Source: Treponema sp. (GTDB lineage: Bacteria > Spirochaetota > Spirochaetia > Treponematales > Treponemataceae). Taken from it: a DNA stretch of 10,064 nt. A program made the position numbers and the translations under genes. Position 1 is the stretch's first letter; every line of letters begins with the position of its first letter. The notes beneath the pieces were generated by a model. It was not told the DNA's origin. It was given only the letters and a program-made list of their open reading frames with translations, and did not search any database. Location: assembly GCA_024691105.1 (NCBI GenBank), contig JAILNY010000192.1:1-10064 (forward strand). The letters run 5' to 3'. Positions 6,101-10,064 of the stretch are shown here, piece by piece.

Positions 6101-9100
6101 TACATACAAAGGCAGGAGACTCACTGTTGTATGCATAAACAGAAGGACCCTTTGCGGCCGTTGCATCTGGCGTTGTATATTTAGAATATCCTTCACCCGA
6201 TGCTGTTGCCGCAGTTTGCGGAACATATCCCATAATACCGATGCTGTAGTTTCCGGCCTTATCAAATGCAACGTAATGCAGTTCAATCGGACCGTCAGGA
6301 ATATTCTTAGAACAGATGTCTGCTTCCCAAGCCCATGTTGTTCCGGCCTTGCTTACGCTTTCCATCATGCGGTCACCGTCATCGTTAGACGGCTTAATGT
6401 AATAACCGTCATCCTGAAGCGTTCCGCTTTCGCCTTCTGTAACAGTGTTGTTTACAACCATCGCATAAGCAAACAGCGCGTCAGTATAATTTACATCTAC
6501 GTCTTCGGCCAGAGTAACATCAGCACCTTCAACAGACTTAATCATGTAAATCGAACCGCCGATCTTTACAAGACCACCCGCATGAACATTCTTATCAGCA
6601 GCAGGCATTGTAAGAAGACGGAGATTATCTGGATCACGAGTTACAGTTTTAGAATTCCAGTAAAGACCGTCTTCGTAAGTAATGCCGGAGCCGTTCAAAT
6701 CTATCTTATTATAATTAAAATCTGTTACGGCACCTGCGCCTTCTCCAGTTGTATTTGAACGCTTGAGCATTACATCATAGATATAGTTCTTTGAGTCAGT
6801 TGTCCTGTCGCTTCGGCGCATAAAGTAGAATGCAACGTAATCAAAACCAGACTGATTGGCGCTGCCCACAGCCTGTTCTTTTACGCTTGAACCAAATACA
6901 TAGAAGTTATTCTTCTGCTTAACGCTTGAAGAAATATTATAACCGTTTTCTGTTGAACCAGCGAGTACAGGATCAACGTTGTCATAATAGATCTTAATGT
7001 CTTTTGTTGCCGTATGAGACTGACCGTCAGCAATATCTTCTGCTTCGAGTGTATAATCAAGAGAACCTACGCCGACTGCAGTTTCGAGTTTGATCTTAAA
7101 GTTTACAATGCGACCATTAACTGCAACATCAAAATCATTTCCGCCGGACTGTACTTCTTGGTTTTCGATAAGTTTTGTAATTCTTCCGGCAGCACCTGCA
7201 GCTTTCTTATTGTCGATAAGTTTAAGGTTCTTAATTCCTACATCATCTTCAACAGATCCGATAAGGTACCATGAACCTTTAATAAACATGTCTTCTGTTT
7301 CTTTGCACATGCGCTTTGCTGTTTCTGCAGTAGTTAAACTGACATCTGTAGATTTTACAAAGGCAAACGGTTCCGTAGAACCGAATACCGGTTTATCATT
7401 ATCAATCTTAAAGAGTCTGTTTGCATAAACACTCTTTTTGCCATCACCATCTTTAGATATAAGACGTACAGCAACAAGATTTTCAGAAGCAGATCCATTA
7501 GAAGTATCCGGATTAAATTCGCCTTCTTCGTTTATCTTTAAATTCCATGTACTTCCGCTAAAGTTTGCAAGAATACCGTAATCAGATGCTTTTTCTCCAG
7601 CTGCAAGATTGCTTGTACCCTTTTCCCATGGAGTAGAAGTATCTGTATATGTATCTATCTTATAAATCGAATATCCTTCATCTGCCAGGAAGTCCAGATC
7701 TGCCTTTGTCGGTTCAAACTTAGTAAATACATTGCTGTATGTGTAAACGGTTTTTCCCTGTACATCCACAGAAGAATTTTCCGTGTACTTAACATTTGAA
7801 CTCCAGTCAGAAGCATGTTCCTTTTTAGAAATGATCTGTACCCATACTGTATCGACAAACTTATTGTCCGATGCTTCACCGTAAAGCTTGATTGTACCGC
7901 CAAGTACTTCACCGTCTTTTTCCGGATAGCTGATTGATACAGTCGGCTTATCTCCCTGAGGATCAAGATAGATTACCTGAGCCTTTTCTGTTACGTTTCC
8001 TGCTGTATCAACGGCCTTAATCCAAAGATACAGATCAACGATGTCTTCAAACTTATCGTCTTCTGTAGAATCGAGAGCCGCTCTTGTTGTAATTCCATAA
8101 TCAACAAGGTAATCATTAAAGAGCTGAGTATGTGTCAAAGCCTGACTTGAATCGACATCACCGTCAAAGTAAACGTACCATTCTGTTGTAGTACCTCTAA
8201 TCTGTGACGAGTAAGAGATTCTGTCTTTAATGTCCAGATCATTATTAGAAGAATCCTTTAATGTAACAGTCTGCTTTGGATTAGTTCCGTTTTCGTGCTT
8301 AATCCATGTTTTAACCGGAGTTGTAGTATCATCCGGCGAAACATTTCCTACTGTAGAAACAGCATAGTAAACTTTACATACTTCACTCAAACTACCATAA
8401 ACATTTATTTCACCGCTCATAGTAGCCTGACTGTTTTCTACAGGAATCTTAATCGTAATCTCAGGCTTTGTATTATCTACAGTAAGCTGAGCGCTCGAAG
8501 AATGAGTTCTGTTTGCATTATCAATTACTTCTACAGTAAAGTAGTTAATACCGTCCGCAAGATTTCCTGTTGTCGAAGTATTGCCTGTAAGAATATCGTT
8601 ACAGATCCATACACCGTTTTTATTAGTTGTATCAGTTCCTGTGTATGTAAAACTGTATCTGTGGTAGCCCTGATCATCTTCGGACTCGCCCATAATACCG
8701 ACAACTTCTTTAATACCGTTTGCATCACTTGCTTCTATCTTGACTGCAAACTTAGAAGTGTCACCACCAAATACTTTACCAGAAACAGATTCATCCCATT
8801 TTTCAGCACCAGAATCTGTCGTTGCATAAGCATTATTCTGTTTTGAGAACAATCTGTATTTAAGATTCTTTCCTTCAGGGTTTACAGTATCTACTCTGAG
8901 GCGAAGAATGCTTGAAGAATGTTCTGCATCTCCGTAAGTAGTCGTATCGTCTTTAATGTAAACTGCATCGTAAGCATTTTCGGCCTTAGATACAAACACT
9001 GCACCCTTGGCATCTTTAACATAGAAGTAAATATCCTGCTTACCCTGACCTGCAAGTCTTGCAGTCCATCCGCCGGCAGTAATAATAAGCGGAGATGCAG

Positions 9101-10064
9101 CTTCCCATTCTGCATCTGTAGGTGCAGCAGGAGCCACAGGTGTTGCAGCAGTTATATCCCAGAGTTTAGAAATTACTTTTACAACAACTGACGAGTCGAT
9201 TCCATCATCATCCGAAACATTGCCCTTTAATATTAGGTTTTCGAAGAACGGATAATAGTCTTCGGACATATAAGTTGTAACGCCGTCTTCTGTTTTAGAA
9301 AGGCTCGAAAGATTTGTAAACGAAATTACAGGGCGGTCAGTATTCTGATCAACTGTAATTTCTGTTTCGGCAGTTTTTGTATTTCCTGCGGCATCCGTTG
9401 CAGTAACTCTAAGTTTTACCTGAGTTCCCGCTTTTGTTGAATTGCAGTCATATATTGTTGAACCAAAGGCAATCTCCGTATCAACATCGACAAGCTTCCA
9501 GTTGTAAGTTCCGCTTACCTTTTTAGAAGCCGGAGCAGATGCTGCCGGAGTTCCGTCAGTTGTAAGTTCTGTCCATACAGGAACGGCAGAAGCTCCGGTT
9601 CCGCTTACGCCCGACTGATACTCAAGAGTAATCAGTTCAAGTTTCTGGTTATCATTTGCAGTTCCAGAAATCGTAATCTTTTTATTTACAGTTGAATTCT
9701 TAATAGAATCGGCAAAATCAATTTCCGGATCTTCATCATCAACCTGCAGAGAGAACAGATTAAGTTCTGCTGTATTGCCCGCGCCGTCTTTTACGCGTGC
9801 CCATACAGTTCCCGAGCGAGTAATCTTTGCCGCAGGGATTGTTGCGCTCCAGTTGAATTTTGTCGAATCCTCAGAGTCCTGTACAATAGCCGAAGGATTA
9901 ACCGTTACATCTGGTTTTCCTGCAGATGTAAAGTCCTTGCTTCCAACAGAAATCAAAATCTCAGTAATGCCGCTCAACACGTCTGTTGCAGTACCCGTAA
10001 TACTAATCGGATTCTGTTTGTTAGAGAGAATATTACCGATACCGGATGTCTTTCCGTCAATCGA
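3186..10064 (-). CDS. Giant multi-Ig surface protein with TIG-like module and C-terminal beta-propeller; 5' end off the window
   Basis: 2292 codons are visible, ending at TAA 3186-3188, with no stop up to the window edge. A GTG at 9980 lies inside an Ig module, so it is not the true start and the signal sequence is outside. Residue 1 here is the codon at 10064-10062. About ten Ig-like modules fill 18-1726. Most open with a VDxxxPxI strand (VDDEDPEIDF at 108, VDQNTDRPVISF at 238, VDNTKPEITI at 529), continue with a GxaxDdxGI turn, and close with vxAxDxAGN. An IPT/TIG-like module follows at about 1727-1831 (GESFTVEGFNLG...PKISVNGG). Residues 1887-2292 read as a seven-bladed propeller. I counted only eight cysteines in the visible part; the chain is rich in N, T, S, D and G, as in extracellular proteins. 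The C-terminus ends in a blade (TKSGLETAQMR), with no sorting or autotransporter domain. Likely an adhesin or glycan-binding surface protein; the ligand is unknown. Confidence 0.9.
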   Translation of the reverse strand, partial: SIDGKTSGIGNILSNKQNPISITGTATDVLSGITEILISVGSKDFTSAGKPDVTVNPSAIVQDSEDSTKFNWSATIPAAKITRSGTVWARVKDGAGNTAELNLFSLQVDDEDPEIDFADSIKNSTVNKKITISGTANDNQKLELITLEYQSGVSGTGASAVPVWTELTTDGTPAASAPASKKVSGTYNWKLVDVDTEIAFGSTIYDCNSTKAGTQVKLRVTATDAAGNTKTAETEITVDQNTDRPVISFTNLSSLSKTEDGVTTYMSEDYYPFFENLILKGNVSDDDGIDSSVVVKVISKLWDITAATPVAPAAPTDAEWEAASPLIITAGGWTARLAGQGKQDIYFYVKDAKGAVFVSKAENAYDAVYIKDDTTTYGDAEHSSSILRLRVDTVNPEGKNLKYRLFSKQNNAYATTDSGAEKWDESVSGKVFGGDTSKFAVKIEASDANGIKEVVGIMGESEDDQGYHRYSFTYTGTDTTNKNGVWICNDILTGNTSTTGNLADGINYFTVEVIDNANRTHSSSAQLTVDNTKPEITIKIPVENSQATMSGEINVYGSLSEVCKVYYAVSTVGNVSPDDTTTPVKTWIKHENGTNPKQTVTLKDSSNNDLDIKDRISYSSQIRGTTTEWYVYFDGDVDSSQALTHTQLFNDYLVDYGITTRAALDSTEDDKFEDIVDLYLWIKAVDTAGNVTEKAQVIYLDPQGDKPTVSISYPEKDGEVLGGTIKLYGEASDNKFVDTVWVQIISKKEHASDWSSNVKYTENSSVDVQGKTVYTYSNVFTKFEPTKADLDFLADEGYSIYKIDTYTDTSTPWEKGTSNLAAGEKASDYGILANFSGSTWNLKINEEGEFNPDTSNGSASENLVAVRLISKDGDGKKSVYANRLFKIDNDKPVFGSTEPFAFVKSTDVSLTTAETAKRMCKETEDMFIKGSWYLIGSVEDDVGIKNLKLIDNKKAAGAAGRITKLIENQEVQSGGNDFDVAVNGRIVNFKIKLETAVGVGSLDYTLEAEDIADGQSHTATKDIKIYYDNVDPVLAGSTENGYNISSSVKQKNNFYVFGSSVKEQAVGSANQSGFDYVAFYFMRRSDRTTDSKNYIYDVMLKRSNTTGEGAGAVTDFNYNKIDLNGSGITYEDGLYWNSKTVTRDPDNLRLLTMPAADKNVHAGGLVKIGGSIYMIKSVEGADVTLAEDVDVNYTDALFAYAMVVNNTVTEGESGTLQDDGYYIKPSNDDGDRMMESVSKAGTTWAWEADICSKNIPDGPIELHYVAFDKAGNYSIGIMGYVPQTAATASGEGYSKYTTPDATAAKGPSVYAYNSESPAFVCNNQPRIAGVIFGTDDNGDGNVTDGSVVNGKATAEEFITSYSGWYNASSANKVTGVTVNGKDERGNAVTEFKIPNDLSDSAITIKGRTVIKPEIVGGNNGLSYTYSVTKNGETAPYYNSGATVLSEEDSITDDIRSDITIDLTTQKLLTKDSANKTIADGTKQTFAFKIWDETEGTNAGTTSQFATIKLVANVVLADSEKATVKIKPFWWRWNSTANTTETSIYYKTVNNKKVAAGHIELEDDWKATAGTDGAYLANATTGVRDADPKVSGTIALRGVAEDNVRVNEIYLKIPGFTTNDGFIKVADRTLSGEWQSLGTLDVNGWAFELDGEEQFSQSGNVVNFIIWWNTEGLSTVAKTDVKVELMAKDKGKVTLDANGTDLVYTTTGESAASTTQTTNAAMTPFYKMDVVPYITGIKNRVGNAYTKDLSVFGRSATGLYPVYYNSTAASNKGESFTVEGFNLGNSPKISVNGGTATTGATVTVTDTMTSGGVVVTVGTGTNAVSSLNNINYNDACGSFEAGELSGYGKYKNYYNRQPNNINNSTLTDDCKVAVWDINLVVEDLGVRYPSMRVGSNGTVGWVYGSGSAQVKMKKGDNNAFRLDTSYTQWYATAVAVDNLGQLYGAAQNGDTGGTGSYEDNNGYNQYSRRTNYKMYAFNSTQRTATNYDDTSGAYSTGGYSSALENIQYNGTVYSERVKSPKIVAVGSGTRNGNAYMAYYDSAENIVKFRSGTINGTTYSGGLAARAHGSSSASGAITIADSTMAGEYVGLGVTTDNKAVVAWYASDAQALYYKYQTATGWSNAVLIDDGFVGWYVDLIVDGLNGVHIAYYDAGNGDLKYAYIENYTQPVNAKVMTVDSYLSSGTNISISVKNTGTAEAPVYVPYISSFMSSFNKTSFTVRTAWITNGAWLKSKIADELQGVVEDDFTGVWEVMTVPLAKTSIPLDYSVSIGIKDGTPILGYGTKSGLETAQMR
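3189..4406 (-). repeat. C-terminal seven-bladed beta-propeller-like repeats of the giant protein
   Basis: Seven copies of a strand pair can be read in order: MRVGSNGTVGWVYG; VAVDNLGQLYGAA; IVAVGSG...AYMAYYDSAENIVKF; LGVTTDNKAVVAWYASDA; LIVDGLNGVHIAYYDAGNGD; ISVKN...YVPYISSF; and IGIKDGTPILGYGTKSGLE. Copies three to five share the clear core (M/V/I)A(Y/W)Y(D/A), then a turn, then an aromatic K-rich strand (IVKF, LYYKY, LKYAY). The pattern resembles the HIAYYDxxxGDLKYA repeat of secreted bacterial propellers. The last copy reaches the C-terminus, so the fold is closed by the end of the chain. Confidence 0.65.
4570..4886 (-). other. IPT/TIG-like module of the giant protein
   Basis: The segment opens with VVPYITGI, then has GESFTVEGFNLGNSPKISVN and a closing strand of alternating V, T and G residues. 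This order matches the IPT/TIG fold (P.I..i...., G..ftI.G.nf, v.v.g). It sits between the last Ig module and a 54-residue N- and Y-rich linker (4569-4407) that leads into the propeller. Assigned by pattern only. Confidence 0.6.
4887..10064 (-). repeat. Array of about ten diverged Ig-like modules within the giant protein
   Basis: Module boundaries, placed at the recurring VDxxxP or equivalent strand, are near 9743, 9353, 8894, 8480, 7970, 7406, 6992 and 6140. A partial module lies upstream of 9743 and another at about 5420-4887. Each carries a g.a.D..gi turn such as GTANDNQKLELI, GNVSDDDGID, GSVEDDVGIKNL or GVAEDNVRVNEI. Units vary from about 100 to 280 residues because some have insertions. 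A stretch at about 5840-5421 does not show the Ig pattern but holds FKIWDETEGTNAG. The copies are diverged in protein and DNA, so this is an old duplication series rather than a recent tandem repeat. Confidence 0.75.

Noticed and set aside
8295..8846. Long open frames opposite the giant gene (also near 6216-6758 and 5394-5789)
   Set aside because: Their translations are Cys-, Ile- and Ser-rich in a way typical of antisense frames, no ribosome sites precede them, and they lie wholly inside a well-supported coding region.
9980..10064. GTG at 9980 as the start of the giant protein
   Set aside because: The frame stays open to the window edge and the codons before it (NPISITGTATD) complete an Ig strand; there is no signal peptide after the GTG.

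Overview
The window looks like a gut or oral treponeme-type spirochaete. This rests on moderate GC, a short exported protein paired with a membrane-anchored binding protein, and above all a giant multi-Ig surface protein of the kind treponemes carry. The organism is inferred from gene style, not from a marker gene.

Layout, left to right. (1) Positions 1-312, minus strand: the N-terminal 104 codons of an ArsR/SmtB-family metal-sensor repressor; its 3' end lies off the left edge. (2) Positions 313-652: a dense intergenic region. It holds the arsR ribosome site, a GC-rich structured leader, and a strong minus-strand promoter (TTGACA, 17 bp, TATCTT) bracketed by two ArsR-type inverted repeats whose centres are 60 bp apart. 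A C-rich stretch follows, then a plus-strand promoter (TTGACC, 17 bp, TATTAT) placed so close to the next ATG that the message is predicted to be leaderless. (3) Positions 653-1315, plus: a YczE-like integral membrane protein of 220 residues. (4) Positions 1381-1875 and 1894-3108, plus: a two-gene operon with its own promoter. It encodes a small secreted acidic protein of unknown function and a membrane-anchored protein that resembles a family 1 extracellular solute-binding protein. (5) Positions 3109-3185: a convergent gap with a strong intrinsic terminator serving mainly the minus-strand gene. (6) Positions 3186-10064, minus: the last 2292 codons of a giant extracellular protein whose start lies beyond the right edge. 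It is built of about ten Ig-like modules, then an IPT/TIG-like module, then a C-terminal domain that reads as a seven-bladed beta-propeller.

How the parts work together: the repressor appears to control its own transcription through the two operators flanking its promoter, and possibly whatever metal-handling gene lies downstream of it outside the window. The membrane protein and the two-gene operon have separate promoters. The giant protein is transcribed towards them and is isolated by the terminator. I found no rRNA, tRNA, CRISPR array, insertion sequence or phage gene. The most interesting parts are the compact arsR control region with the predicted leaderless neighbour, and the Ig-TIG-propeller giant protein.
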